Below are positions 1 to 7,474 of a DNA stretch of 33,443 nucleotides, in pieces; the stretch's first letter is position 1; every line of letters starts with the position of its first letter. Made by a program: the position numbers and the translations under genes. Below the pieces are notes generated by a model. It was not told the origin of the DNA, searched no databases, and saw nothing but the letters and a program-made list of their open reading frames with translations. This DNA is from Alphaproteobacteria bacterium (lineage in GTDB: Bacteria > Pseudomonadota > Alphaproteobacteria > JAEULC01): the NCBI GenBank assembly GCA_023150455.1, contig JAKLKW010000037.1, forward strand, positions 1 to 33,443. The letters are read 5' to 3'.

Positions 1-7
1 CGGCGCA

Positions 8-65
8 GGCGCGCGGTGATCCGCGCGCCAGTCGTTTGGGTTGGCGGCCGGATCAACGGCCGCCA
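8..65. repeat. Paired palindromes (BIME-like), copy 1
   Basis: Two perfect hairpins sit head to head. The first is a 9-bp stem GGCGCGCGG at 8-16 pairing with 21-29, loop TGAT. The second is a 9-bp stem TGGCGGCCG at 42-50 pairing with 57-65, loop GATCAA. A 12-base spacer rich in GTTTGGG lies between. The same arrangement, a hairpin with a TGATC-type loop, a 12-13 base spacer and a hairpin with a GATCAA loop, recurs at 22046-22102. That recurrence is why I call it a repeat family and not a single terminator. A third palindrome (GCCGGCGG at 71-78 pairing with 83-90) follows directly. Function is not known from sequence; REP/BIME-type roles such as transcript ends or gyrase sites are only analogies. 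Confidence 0.55.
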
Positions 66-199
66 GCGGTGCCGGCGGGATTCCGCCGGCGGCCGGGATT
101 CGCCGTGCGCGGCGCTCGCTCTTGCCGAAACGCGAACGTCGGCGAACGGGCATCGCCCGATGCATCGCGCATGTCGATCGAACCGAAAGGAGCACGACC

Positions 200-1519
200 A
201 TGGAAGTCGATTCCGCGAAGCCCACGCCGCCGACCGATGGCCAGATCGTGCGGCTCTACCAGCCGCGTCCGCTCGCGCGCGCCTTCGCCGTCGTCCATGA
301 GCAGCGCCTGCGCTACGCGGCGCGCCGGCGGCAATGGATGGCGTGGGACGGCACGCGCTGGCGCCCGGACGACACCGGGCTCGCGCTCGACCTGGCAGGC
401 GAGCTGTGCCGCACGGCCGCCGACGTGGCGGCCACCGAGATGCCGGAGAAGCTGGGACTGCGCGTGGTCGAGCGGCTGGGCGCGCCGGCCGCGAGCGCCG
501 CGGTCGAGCGCCTGGCGCGCACCGACCGCCTGCTCGCCGCATCGCCGGAGCGGTTCGATGCCGAGCCTGACCTGCTCAACACGCCGGCCGGCATCCTCGA
601 CACGCGCACGGGCGACGTGACGCCGCATCGTCCCGACGCCTATATGACCCGCATCGCCGCCGTGGCGCCGGCCGCGCCCGGCGCGCCCTGCCCGGAATGG
701 GACGGCCTCGTCGCCCGCATGACCGGCGGCGACGCCGATCTCGCCTTCTTCCTGCAGCGCGTCGTCGGCCGCGCGCTCGCAAGGCGCGCCGCCGAGCCGG
801 CCTCCGCCCCCGACCGCGGCCATCCCCTCGTCGACACGATCGCGCTGATCCTCGGCGACGGCGCGGCATCCGCCGCGATCCGCGAGGGCATCGACATGGT
901 CCGGCTCGATCCGGTCGCGCACGACCCCGGCGTGGCCGACCGGCTCGAGGGCGAGTATCCGGCCATCCTGCGCTGGGCGATCGACGGCTGCTTCGCCTGG
1001 CGCCGCATCGGCCTGGCGCCGCCTCCCCACGCGCGCCGCCCCGCCGCCGCCGAGGCGATCGCCCGCTTCCTCGGCGCGGACACCGACGCCTCGCCCGCCT
1101 CCTGGGTCTCCGCCGGCGAGCTCTACGCGCGCTGGCTGGAATGGACGGCGGAAGCGGGCATCGAGCCCGGCAGCCAGAAGGCGTTCGCGCAGGCCGTCGC
1201 CGCGCTCGGCTTCACCCCGGCGCGCCGCCATGGCGGACGGCGCGGCTTCGCCGGCTTGAGGCTGCGGCGCGTGCAGAAACAAACGAGCGGCGTCGCGTCA
1301 CCATGCGTCACCACGGACTCCGATCAGGGCGAGGCGCGCCCTTCGGCAGACACGTCGGCGGAGCATGACGCAGCGCGCCGGGTCCTCAGCCTCCCATTGC
1401 CTTCGGCAACGGGTCCCTCTCTCTCCCGCCTGCCGGCGGGCGAGGGACATTCGGTGCAGGTGTGGTCACTGCATCCGTCACCATGCGCCACCGCGCCCTG
1501 GACTGAACCCCTCGGGTGA
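200..1519 (+). CDS. D5/P4-family primase-like protein lacking the helicase core (probable decayed phage/plasmid gene)
   Basis: I chose ATG 200 because GAAAGGAG lies just upstream; the frame stays open further left but has no better site. The product has 439 residues. Residues 1 to about 190 look like the D5_N region of P4-type phage/plasmid primases (WDGTRWRPDD, LLNTPAGILDTRTG, HRPDAYMTRIAAVAP). Residues from about 249 match the C-terminal part of the same proteins (YPAILRWAIDGCFAW, GSQKAFAQAV, RRHGGRRGFAGLRLRR). The SF3-type ATPase between them, with its Walker A (usually GTGANGKS) and Walker B, is missing and replaced by about 60 residues. The last 85 or so residues read through palindromic, intergenic-looking DNA. 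DNA-replication activity is therefore unlikely. No frameshift is seen. It is an isolated gene: no integrase or other phage gene follows. Confidence 0.6.
   Translation: MEVDSAKPTPPTDGQIVRLYQPRPLARAFAVVHEQRLRYAARRRQWMAWDGTRWRPDDTGLALDLAGELCRTAADVAATEMPEKLGLRVVERLGAPAASAAVERLARTDRLLAASPERFDAEPDLLNTPAGILDTRTGDVTPHRPDAYMTRIAAVAPAAPGAPCPEWDGLVARMTGGDADLAFFLQRVVGRALARRAAEPASAPDRGHPLVDTIALILGDGAASAAIREGIDMVRLDPVAHDPGVADRLEGEYPAILRWAIDGCFAWRRIGLAPPPHARRPAAAEAIARFLGADTDASPASWVSAGELYARWLEWTAEAGIEPGSQKAFAQAVAALGFTPARRHGGRRGFAGLRLRRVQKQTSGVASPCVTTDSDQGEARPSADTSAEHDAARRVLSLPLPSATGPSLSRLPAGEGHSVQVWSLHPSPCATAPWTEPLG
1296..1487. repeat. Palindromes and a direct repeat in the tail of the D5-like gene
   Basis: An 11-base direct repeat, GTCACCATGCG, occurs at 1296-1306 and 1477-1487. 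Between the copies are two hairpins: TTGCC at 1397-1401 pairing with 1405-1409, and CCCGCC at 1425-1430 pairing with GGCGGG at 1435-1440. The second has an outer stem, TCCCTC (1414-1419) with GAGGGA (1442-1447). This is the structure of a dispersed palindromic element, not of protein-coding sequence, and suggests that the end of the D5-like reading frame is accidental. Confidence 0.5.
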
Positions 1520-1627
1520 GACACGGGATAAGAGTCACAAGCTTGAACAATGCGTCGGTTGTTGCACTTCGGGCGTGGCCGGCGCGGAGCCCGTCGATAG
1601 CGCAGCGCCGGCCCGGCGAGCCGTGCG

Positions 1628-2053
1628 TCAGTTCCCGCCGCTGTTCTGCCGGCGATGCATCGAGATGCCGAGGTCGTCGAGGGTCGCCTGCTCGGCGCGC
1701 GCGACCTTCTGCTGCTTCTGGCGCTCGCGGTTGGCCAGCGCGATCTCGTATTTCTTGAGCTCCTGGAAGGCCGCGGCGACGTCCTGGCGCGCCTGCTCGG
1801 TCTGCGTCTCGACCTCCGTCAGCGATTGCGCCAGGCGCTGGCGGCGCAGGATCACCGCCTGCGCGTAGCCGCCATAGGCGATGGCCGCGGCGCCGCCGCC
1901 GCGCGCCTGGTGCTGCTCCTGCACCAGCTCGGCCTCGAGCTGGGCGGCGGCGTTCTGCAGCTTCTGGCGCAGGCGCTCGAGCTCCTGCAGCACGCGGCTG
2001 CGCTCCTCGAGCTTCCACTTGTGCACGCGCACCATGGCGGCGACGCCCTTCAC
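1628..2053 (-). CDS. fliJ: Flagellar export chaperone FliJ
   Basis: A 141-residue, highly charged, almost wholly coiled-coil protein. The start [11 protein letters not shown] matches the FliJ N-terminus, which in alphaproteobacteria has about six residues before a 'LIRLHKW.LDEK'-like segment. That supports GTG 2053, which overlaps the fliI stop as GTGA, over the ATG at 2035. FliJ is the cytoplasmic stalk protein of the flagellar type III export ATPase: it sits in the FliI hexamer and helps couple ATP hydrolysis and proton motive force to export. It is the last gene of a fliI-fliJ unit. A palindrome (GCCGGCGC at 1578-1585 with 1605-1612) downstream could end the transcript, but it lacks a T-run. 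Confidence 0.85.
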   Translation of the reverse strand: MKGVAAMVRVHKWKLEERSRVLQELERLRQKLQNAAAQLEAELVQEQHQARGGGAAAIAYGGYAQAVILRRQRLAQSLTEVETQTEQARQDVAAAFQELKKYEIALANRERQKQQKVARAEQATLDDLGISMHRRQNSGGN

Positions 2054-3378
2054 GCGACACCTCCGACGATCTCTGCCAGCTTGGCGTAGCCGCCGGCCAG
2101 CGTGTCCGGCTCCTTGCGGTCCTGCCGCAGGAACGCCTCGAGGCGGGGCTGGATCTCGATCGCCGCGTCGACCGCGGGATCGCTGCCCGTGCGATAGGCG
2201 CCGAGCCGGATCAGCTCGGCCATGTCCTCGTAGGCCGCCATCAGCGCGCGCGCCTTGAGGACGATCGCGTTCTCCTCCGGCGCGTTGCAGTTCGGCATCA
2301 CGCGCGAGATGCTGCGCAGGATGTTGATGGCGGGATAGCGGCCGCGCTCGGCGATCTGGCGCTCGAGCACGATGTGGCCGTCGATGATGCCGCGCACGGC
2401 ATCGGCGATCGGCTCGTTCATGTCGTCGCCTTCCACCAGCACGGTGAACAGGCCGGTGATGCTGCCGGCCGCGGTGCCCGGGCCCGCGCGCTCCAGGAGG
2501 CGCGGCAGCTCGGCGAAGACGGTGGGCGTGTAGCCCTTGCTGGTCGGCGGCTCGCCGGCCGAGAGGCCGATCTCGCGCTGCGCGGTGGCGAAGCGCGTGA
2601 CGCTGTCCATCATGCAGAGGACCGAGCGGTCGAGGTCGCGGAAATACTCGGCGAGGGTCAAGGTCATGTAGGCGGCCTGGCGGCGCATGAGCGGCGATTC
2701 GTCCGACGTGGCGACGACGACGATGCTGCGGGCGCGGCCTTCGGGCCCGAGGTCGTCCTCGAGGAATTCCTGCACCTCGCGCCCGCGCTCGCCGATGAGG
2801 CCGATGACGTTGACGTCCGAGGCGGTGTAGCGCGCGAGCATCGACAGCAGCACGGACTTGCCGACGCCGGAGCCGGCGAAGATGCCCATGCGCTGGCCGC
2901 GGCACATCGTCAGGAAGGTGTTCAGCGCGCGCACGCCGAGATCGATCTTGCCGCCGACGCGCTGGCGCGCATGCGCCGGGGGCGGCTGCGCGCGCAGGCG
3001 ATAGGCGACGGTGCCGTGCTTGAGCGGGCCCTTGCCGTCGACCGGCTCGCCCATGGCGTTGACCACGCGCCCCAGCCAGGACGGGTCGGGATAGACGACG
3101 GGCTCGCGGCCCAGGATCTCGACCTTGCAGCCGAGACCGACCCCGTCCAGCGATGTGAACGGCATCAGCAGCACGCGGTCGGCACGGAACCCGACCACCT
3201 CGCAGGGCACGTTCCGGCCGCCACGCGCAACCACCATGCAGCGCTCGCCGATCGACAGCAGGCGCTGCACGCCGCCGATCTCGACCAGCATGCCGAGCAC
3301 GCCCGTGACCCGCCCGAAGAAGTGGTGCGAGGGCAGGCGCTCGACGTCCGCGATGAGGTTCTTCAGTAACTGTGCCAC
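2050..3378 (-). CDS. fliI: Flagellum-specific ATP synthase FliI
   Basis: The export ATPase of the flagellar type III secretion apparatus, of normal length (about 442 residues). Visible motifs are the Walker A loop GSGVGKS in [17 protein letters not shown], the ERGREVQEF segment after it, the Walker B strand [12 protein letters not shown], and the FliI/YscN segment SSYPA-equivalent [25 protein letters not shown]. Two non-ATG starts are possible: TTG 3381 or GTG 3378. AGGA lies 5 bases before TTG and 8 before GTG, so I prefer GTG by spacing. It is translationally coupled to fliJ and diverges from ctrA across a 278-bp gap. That layout fits flagellar control by CtrA, as known in Caulobacter and relatives. 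Confidence 0.93.
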   Translation of the reverse strand: MAQLLKNLIADVERLPSHHFFGRVTGVLGMLVEIGGVQRLLSIGERCMVVARGGRNVPCEVVGFRADRVLLMPFTSLDGVGLGCKVEILGREPVVYPDPSWLGRVVNAMGEPVDGKGPLKHGTVAYRLRAQPPPAHARQRVGGKIDLGVRALNTFLTMCRGQRMGIFAGSGVGKSVLLSMLARYTASDVNVIGLIGERGREVQEFLEDDLGPEGRARSIVVVATSDESPLMRRQAAYMTLTLAEYFRDLDRSVLCMMDSVTRFATAQREIGLSAGEPPTSKGYTPTVFAELPRLLERAGPGTAAGSITGLFTVLVEGDDMNEPIADAVRGIIDGHIVLERQIAERGRYPAINILRSISRVMPNCNAPEENAIVLKARALMAAYEDMAELIRLGAYRTGSDPAVDAAIEIQPRLEAFLRQDRKEPDTLAGGYAKLAEIVGGVA

Positions 3379-3597
3379 CAAGACGATCCTTGTGCGTCGT
3401 CAGCTACTTGCTGAACGCGCGCCGCTTGACCCGTGGGCCGCAGTCTGGCGCAGCTTGTTTAACGATCGATGAAAGCGAGTTGTGGTCGGCGCCTGCTCAA
3501 CCACTAGGTTCAGCGTGCCCGCCGGGTGAAGTTACCCACAGTCGGTTGAGAACAGTTCTTGAAAGCAAGGGCATGAATGCACGAGTCAAGCGAAATT

Positions 3598-3636
3598 TTG
3601 GTTGATTTTCCTTCCATGTTAAGATAGGTTAATTAA
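3598..3636 (+). promoter_or_regulatory. Probable ctrA promoter with TTAA half-sites
   Basis: In the fliI-ctrA gap (3379-3656) an AT-rich block precedes ctrA. TTGGTT (3598-3603) and TAAGAT (3620-3625), separated by 16 bases, could be -35/-10 elements. TTAA occurs at 3619-3622, 3629-3632 and 3633-3636. The CtrA box is TTAA-N7-TTAA; here the first spacing is N6, so this is a near match only. Autoregulation of ctrA is known in Caulobacter and is inferred here. A further TTTAAC lies near 3458 on the fliI side. I see no gene in the rest of the gap. Confidence 0.4.
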
Positions 3637-3656
3637 TGAACCCGAGGAGGGTACCT

Positions 3657-4385
3657 ATGCGAATCCTGCTGGTTGAAGACGATACCTCGACGGCGAAAAG
3701 CATCGAGATGATGCTGAAGTCCGAGGGGTATGTCGTCGATCTCGCCGACATGGGCGAGGACGGGCTCGAGATCGGCAAGCTTTACGACTATGACATCATC
3801 GTTCTCGACCTGATGCTGCCCGACATCGACGGCTACGAGGTGCTGCGCCGGCTGCGCCAGGCGCGCATCAAGACGCCGATCCTGATCCTGTCCGGCCTGT
3901 CCGAGCTCGACGCGAAGGTCAAGGGCCTCGGCGTCGGCGCCGACGACTACATGACCAAGCCGTTCCACAAGCGCGAGCTGATCGCGCGCATCCAGGCGAT
4001 CGTGCGCCGCTCGAAGGGCCACTCGGACTCGGTCGTGCGCACCGGCAAGCTGGTGGTGAACCTCGACACCCGCACGGTCGAGGTGAACAGCCAGCCGCTG
4101 CACCTGACGGGCAAGGAATACGGCATCCTCGAGCTCTTGAGCCTGCGCAAGGGCATGACGCTGACCAAGGAGATGTTCTTGAACCATCTCTACGGCGGCA
4201 TGGACGAGCCGGAGCTCAAGATCATCGACGTGTTCGTGTGCAAGCTGCGCAAGAAGCTGACGGTCGCGACCGGCGGCGAGAACTACATCGAGACGGTGTG
4301 GGGACGCGGCTACGTGCTGCGCGATCCGCCGAGCGAAAGCGACGCGCAGGCGCAGACGCCGGCGCGGGCCCGCGCGGCGGGCTGA
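3657..4385 (+). CDS. ctrA: Cell-cycle master response regulator CtrA
   Basis: An OmpR-type response regulator of 242 residues. The start is ATG 3657, preceded by GAGGAGG; the in-frame ATG at 3636 has no such site and CtrA proteins begin MRxLLxEDD. The receiver has the acidic pair D8/D9, phospho-acceptor D51 (VLDLMLPD) and the switch lysine in YMTKPFHK. The DNA-binding domain carries the almost invariant CtrA block [17 protein letters not shown], then [13 protein letters not shown] and [14 protein letters not shown]. In alphaproteobacteria CtrA is phosphorylated by the CckA-ChpT relay and controls division, flagellar and chemotaxis genes. chpT lies 6.3 kb away and fliI/fliJ are divergent neighbours, in line with that. 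The C-terminal tail is alanine-rich, slightly longer than in Caulobacter. Confidence 0.97.
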   Translation: MRILLVEDDTSTAKSIEMMLKSEGYVVDLADMGEDGLEIGKLYDYDIIVLDLMLPDIDGYEVLRRLRQARIKTPILILSGLSELDAKVKGLGVGADDYMTKPFHKRELIARIQAIVRRSKGHSDSVVRTGKLVVNLDTRTVEVNSQPLHLTGKEYGILELLSLRKGMTLTKEMFLNHLYGGMDEPELKIIDVFVCKLRKKLTVATGGENYIETVWGRGYVLRDPPSESDAQAQTPARARAAG

Positions 4386-4412
4386 TCGCGCCGAACCTTC
4401 CCGGGGAAAGCA

Positions 4413-4444
4413 CGAAACGCCGGCGGTTTCCCGCCGGCGTTTCG
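4413..4444. terminator. Bidirectional Rho-independent-type terminator between ctrA and cheR
   Basis: A perfect 14-bp stem (CGAAACGCCGGCGG at 4413-4426 pairing with 4431-4444) with a TTTC loop lies between the convergent ctrA and cheR genes. There is no long T-run. The GAAA and TTTC ends of the stem are symmetric, so it can work in both directions. Confidence 0.75.
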
Positions 4445-4488
4445 CGTTTCAGGCAGTCGCCTCCCGAATGGCGACCGCGGGTGGAACT

Positions 4489-5340
4489 TCAGACCGCGAC
4501 GCGCTCGAGCGGCAGCGGGTGGGCGGCGCCGTTGGCCAGGCCGTAGACGCCGCGATGCCCGGGCAGCGGCTGGAACTTCTCGGTCACGCCGATCACGGTC
4601 TCCGCGCCGCCGAGATAGAGCACGCCGTCCGGCATCAGCACGCGGCTGATGCGGTCGAGCACCTTGGCCTTGGTCGGCGGGTCGAAATAGATCAGCACGT
4701 TGCGGCAGAAGATCACGTCGAAACGGCCCAGCGTCGCCGGATCGTCGAGCAGGTTGAACTCGCGGTACTTGACCATGCCGCGCAAGGCGGCGTCGATCTG
4801 CCACTTGTCGCCGGCCTGCTTGAAGTACTTGAGCAGCAGGTTGATCGGCAGGCCGCGCTGCACCTCGAACTGGGAGTAGCTGCCGGCCTTGGCCTTCTCC
4901 AGCATCTCGACCGAGATGTCGGTCGCCACGATCTCGATGCGCCAGTTGGCGAGCTTCGCCCCCTCCTCCTTGAGCAGCATGGCGAGCGAGTACGGCTCCT
5001 GGCCGCCGGAGCTCGCCGCGCTCCAGATGCGGATGGTGCGCGAGGACTGGCGCGCCACCATGAGGTCGGGCAGCACCTTGGCCTTGAATATCTCGAACGG
5101 CTTGATGTCGCGGAAGAACAGCGACTCGTTCGTCGTCATCGCCTCGGTGATGTCGCGCAGCAGCGTCGCGTCGCGCCGCGCGCGCACGGCCGACACCAGC
5201 TCGTCGAGGCCCTTGATGCCGTGCCGCCGCGCCACCGGCAGCAGGCGGCTCTCCAGCAGGTAGCCCTTGTCGCGCGAGAGCACGAGCCCCGAGCGCTCCT
5301 TGAGGAGCGCGCTGAGGAAGTCGAAGTCCTCGGGCTTCAT
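4489..5340 (-). CDS. cheR: Chemoreceptor glutamate methyltransferase CheR
   Basis: A SAM-dependent O-methyltransferase of 283 residues that methylates glutamates on methyl-accepting chemotaxis proteins for adaptation. The N-terminal helical domain (DFDFLSALLKERSGL, TTNESLFFRD) is followed by the SAM fold: the binding loop WSAASSGGQEPYSLAM, the acidic strand ATDIS, and the family signature FDVIFCRNVLIYFD. The start ATG overlaps the cheB stop as ATGA, so the two opposing adaptation enzymes are translationally coupled. It is the last gene of the che operon and ends against the ctrA terminator. Confidence 0.96.
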   Translation of the reverse strand: MKPEDFDFLSALLKERSGLVLSRDKGYLLESRLLPVARRHGIKGLDELVSAVRARRDATLLRDITEAMTTNESLFFRDIKPFEIFKAKVLPDLMVARQSSRTIRIWSAASSGGQEPYSLAMLLKEEGAKLANWRIEIVATDISVEMLEKAKAGSYSQFEVQRGLPINLLLKYFKQAGDKWQIDAALRGMVKYREFNLLDDPATLGRFDVIFCRNVLIYFDPPTKAKVLDRISRVLMPDGVLYLGGAETVIGVTEKFQPLPGHRGVYGLANGAAHPLPLERVAV

Positions 5341-6491
5341 GCCGCCGTCCTCGCGGCCACCCGCCGCAGATACGAGCCGATCTCGGCGATCGGCATCACC
5401 GCGCTGCACAAGCCCGCGGTCGCCACCGCTCCGGGCATGCCCCAGACGACGCTGGTCGCCTCGTCCTGCGCCACGACCGTGCCGCCCGCGCGCACGACCT
5501 CCTCGCAGCCGCGCCGCCCGTCCGAGCCCATGCCGGTCAGGATCACCGTCAGCACGCGCGAGCCGTAGCTGCCGACGATGCTGCGCAGCATCGGGTCGAC
5601 GGCGGGCCGGCAGAAGTTCTCCGGGGCGCCGCGGTTCAGGCGGATCACGCGCTTGGGGTTCGCGCCCTCGACCGTCATGTGGAAGTCGCCGGGCGCCAGG
5701 TAGATCCGTCCGCCCCTGACCGGCTCGCCGTCGACGGCCTCCGCGCACGGGATGCCGGAGGCGCGCGCGATGTGCTCGGCCAGGATGGTGGTGAAGGTGG
5801 CCGGCATGTGCTGCGTGAGCAGGATCGGCTGGCCCACGCCGCCCTTGAGGTCGCCGAACAGCTTCATCAGCGCCTGCGGGCCGCCGGTCGAGCTGCCGAT
5901 GGCGATGACCTCGGGCGGCAGCATCGCGACGGTGCTGGGGCGCAGCACGATCGGGCCGGCATGCAGCGCGACCTTGACCGGCGCCTTGAGCGCGCCGGCG
6001 GGACGCCGCGGCGTCGCCGAGGACGCGCCGACCTGGCGCCGGCGGGCGATCGCGAGCGCCTTGACCTTCTCGGTCAGCTGCCGCTTGAAATCCTCCGCCG
6101 AGTTGAGCTCGCTGCCCGAGCTCGGCTTGGCGAGATAGTCGCTGGCCCCGAGGTCGAGCGCGCGCAAGCTGACTTCGGCGTTCTTGCGCGTCAGCGTCGA
6201 CGCCATGATGACCTTCAGCGTCGGGTCCTGCTTCATCATCTGCGGCAGCGCCGTCAGCCCGTCCATCTCGGGCATTTCGATGTCCAGCACCACCACCTCG
6301 ACGTCATTGCGCTCCAGCGCGCCCAGCGCCATCTTGCCGTTGGCCGCCGACGCGACGACGCGGATCGTCTCGTCCGATTCGAGCGCGCGCGCCAGCAGAC
6401 CGCGGATCACGGCGGAATCGTCGACCAGCATGACGCGGTAGCGCGTGTCCGCGCCGCTGTCGTGCTCTTTATCCTCTGCCGCGATCCCCAC
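5337..6491 (-). CDS. cheB: Protein-glutamate methylesterase/deamidase CheB
   Basis: A 384-residue two-domain protein. The receiver at about 18-140 has phospho-acceptor D70 (VVVLDIEMPEMDG) and the K of DYLAKPSSG. The C-terminal methylesterase has the catalytic triad: S in AIGSSTGGPQAL, H in LTQHMPATFT and D in LTGMGSDGRRG. It removes methyl groups from chemoreceptors and deamidates glutamines, activated when phosphorylated by CheA. The start is GTG 6489-6491, after AGGCAGG. A hairpin (GGCGGCGC at 6531-6538 pairing with 6542-6549) lies between cheY and cheB and may separate or stabilise the messages. Confidence 0.96.
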   Translation of the reverse strand: MGIAAEDKEHDSGADTRYRVMLVDDSAVIRGLLARALESDETIRVVASAANGKMALGALERNDVEVVVLDIEMPEMDGLTALPQMMKQDPTLKVIMASTLTRKNAEVSLRALDLGASDYLAKPSSGSELNSAEDFKRQLTEKVKALAIARRRQVGASSATPRRPAGALKAPVKVALHAGPIVLRPSTVAMLPPEVIAIGSSTGGPQALMKLFGDLKGGVGQPILLTQHMPATFTTILAEHIARASGIPCAEAVDGEPVRGGRIYLAPGDFHMTVEGANPKRVIRLNRGAPENFCRPAVDPMLRSIVGSYGSRVLTVILTGMGSDGRRGCEEVVRAGGTVVAQDEATSVVWGMPGAVATAGLCSAVMPIAEIGSYLRRVAARTAA

Positions 6492-6530
6492 AGCCTGCCT
6501 CTGTCCTTCTCGTCCCGATCAGGATCGTCC

Positions 6531-6549
6531 GGCGGCGCCCCGCGCCGCC
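6531..6549 (-). repeat. Hairpin between cheY and cheB
   Basis: An 8-bp GC-only stem, GGCGGCGC with GCGCCGCC and a three-base loop, lies in the 77-bp gap between two genes of one operon. There is no T-run, so RNA processing or partial attenuation is as likely as termination. Confidence 0.35.
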
Positions 6550-6568
6550 CGGGCCGACCCGCTTCACG

Positions 6569-6934
6569 CTACAAGAGCCCGCACTGGGCGAACTTGCTCT
6601 GGATGATGTCGTTGTCGAACGGCTTCATGATGTACTCGTCGGCGCCCGCGGTGATCGCGGTCTGGATGTGCTTCAGGTCGTTCTCGGTCGTGCAGAAGAC
6701 CACCTTCGGCCGGTCGCCGCCCGGCGACCGGCGCAGCTCGACCAGGAAGTCGAGGCCGTTCATCACCGGCATGTTCCAATCGAGCAGGATCCCGTCCGGC
6801 ATCTGCTTGTGGCACAGCTCCAGCGCCGCCTTGCCGTCGGCCGCCTCCTGGATGGTGAAGTTCAGCTCCTCCAGGATCTTGCGCGCGACCATGCGGATCA
6901 CGCGGGAGTCGTCGACCACCAGGCATGTCTTCAT
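6569..6934 (-). CDS. cheY: Chemotaxis response regulator CheY
   Basis: A single-domain receiver of 121 residues. The acidic pair is D8/D9, the phospho-acceptor D52 (LLDWNMPVMNG), the switch threonine lies in VFCTTENDL and the lysine in YIMKPFD. When phosphorylated by CheA it binds the flagellar motor switch and changes rotation. The start is ATG 6934, preceded by GGAGGG; the frame stays open upstream but that part overlaps cheW. It lies between cheW and cheB on the minus strand. A second receiver is fused to CheA, so CheY competes with it for phosphate. Confidence 0.95.
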   Translation of the reverse strand: MKTCLVVDDSRVIRMVARKILEELNFTIQEAADGKAALELCHKQMPDGILLDWNMPVMNGLDFLVELRRSPGGDRPKVVFCTTENDLKHIQTAITAGADEYIMKPFDNDIIQSKFAQCGLL

Positions 6935-6963
6935 GGGTCCCTCCATCGTCCGCCCGACAGGCG

Positions 6964-7461
6964 TCAGGCGGCCTCCGCTCGCGTCGTGCCGATCAGCCGC
7001 GCGACGTCGACCATGACCAGCAGCGCCTCCTTCAGCCGGTAGATGCCGACCGAGATGTCGCGCCAGACCGGGTCCAGCGTCGCGGGATTGCGCTCGTAGG
7101 CCGTGCCAGACAGGCTCAAGACCTCGCCGACCGAGTCGACGATCAGGCTGTACAGCCCGCCGCTGCATTCGATCACGACGTTCATGCCGGCATCGCCCTC
7201 GGGGCGCGGCGGCAGGCGCAGGCGCTTGCGCACGTCGATCGCGGTCACGATCCGGCCGCGCAGGTTGAGCGAGCCGGCGACCTCGTTCGGCGCCAGCGGC
7301 ACGCGGCTCAGGCGCTGCGTGCCCAGCACGTCCTGGACGGACAGGACCGGCACGCCGAACAGCTGGCCGGCGACCACCATGGTCATGACGTCGCGGCGGC
7401 TCGGCTGGCCTTGGGCGACCTCGCCGTCCGCGTGGTTGACGTTCTCGATCTCGTTGCTCAT
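6964..7461 (-). CDS. cheW: Chemotaxis coupling protein CheW
   Basis: A single CheW domain of 165 residues that links CheA to chemoreceptor tips. Visible are GQLFGVPVLSVQDVL, the coupling motif SLNLRGRIVTAIDVRKRL, and VDSVGEVLSL. The start ATG 7461 has AGGGAG in the 13-bp gap after cheA. About 20 charged residues precede the domain, a little longer than in E. coli. Confidence 0.96.
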   Translation of the reverse strand: MSNEIENVNHADGEVAQGQPSRRDVMTMVVAGQLFGVPVLSVQDVLGTQRLSRVPLAPNEVAGSLNLRGRIVTAIDVRKRLRLPPRPEGDAGMNVVIECSGGLYSLIVDSVGEVLSLSGTAYERNPATLDPVWRDISVGIYRLKEALLVMVDVARLIGTTRAEAA

Positions 7462-7474
7462 GGAGCCAACTCCC

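Noticed and set aside
3636..3656. Longer CtrA start at ATG 3636
   Set aside because: It lacks a Shine-Dalgarno site and its seven extra residues are outside the family; the codon overlaps the TTAA block. ATG 3657 has GAGGAGG.
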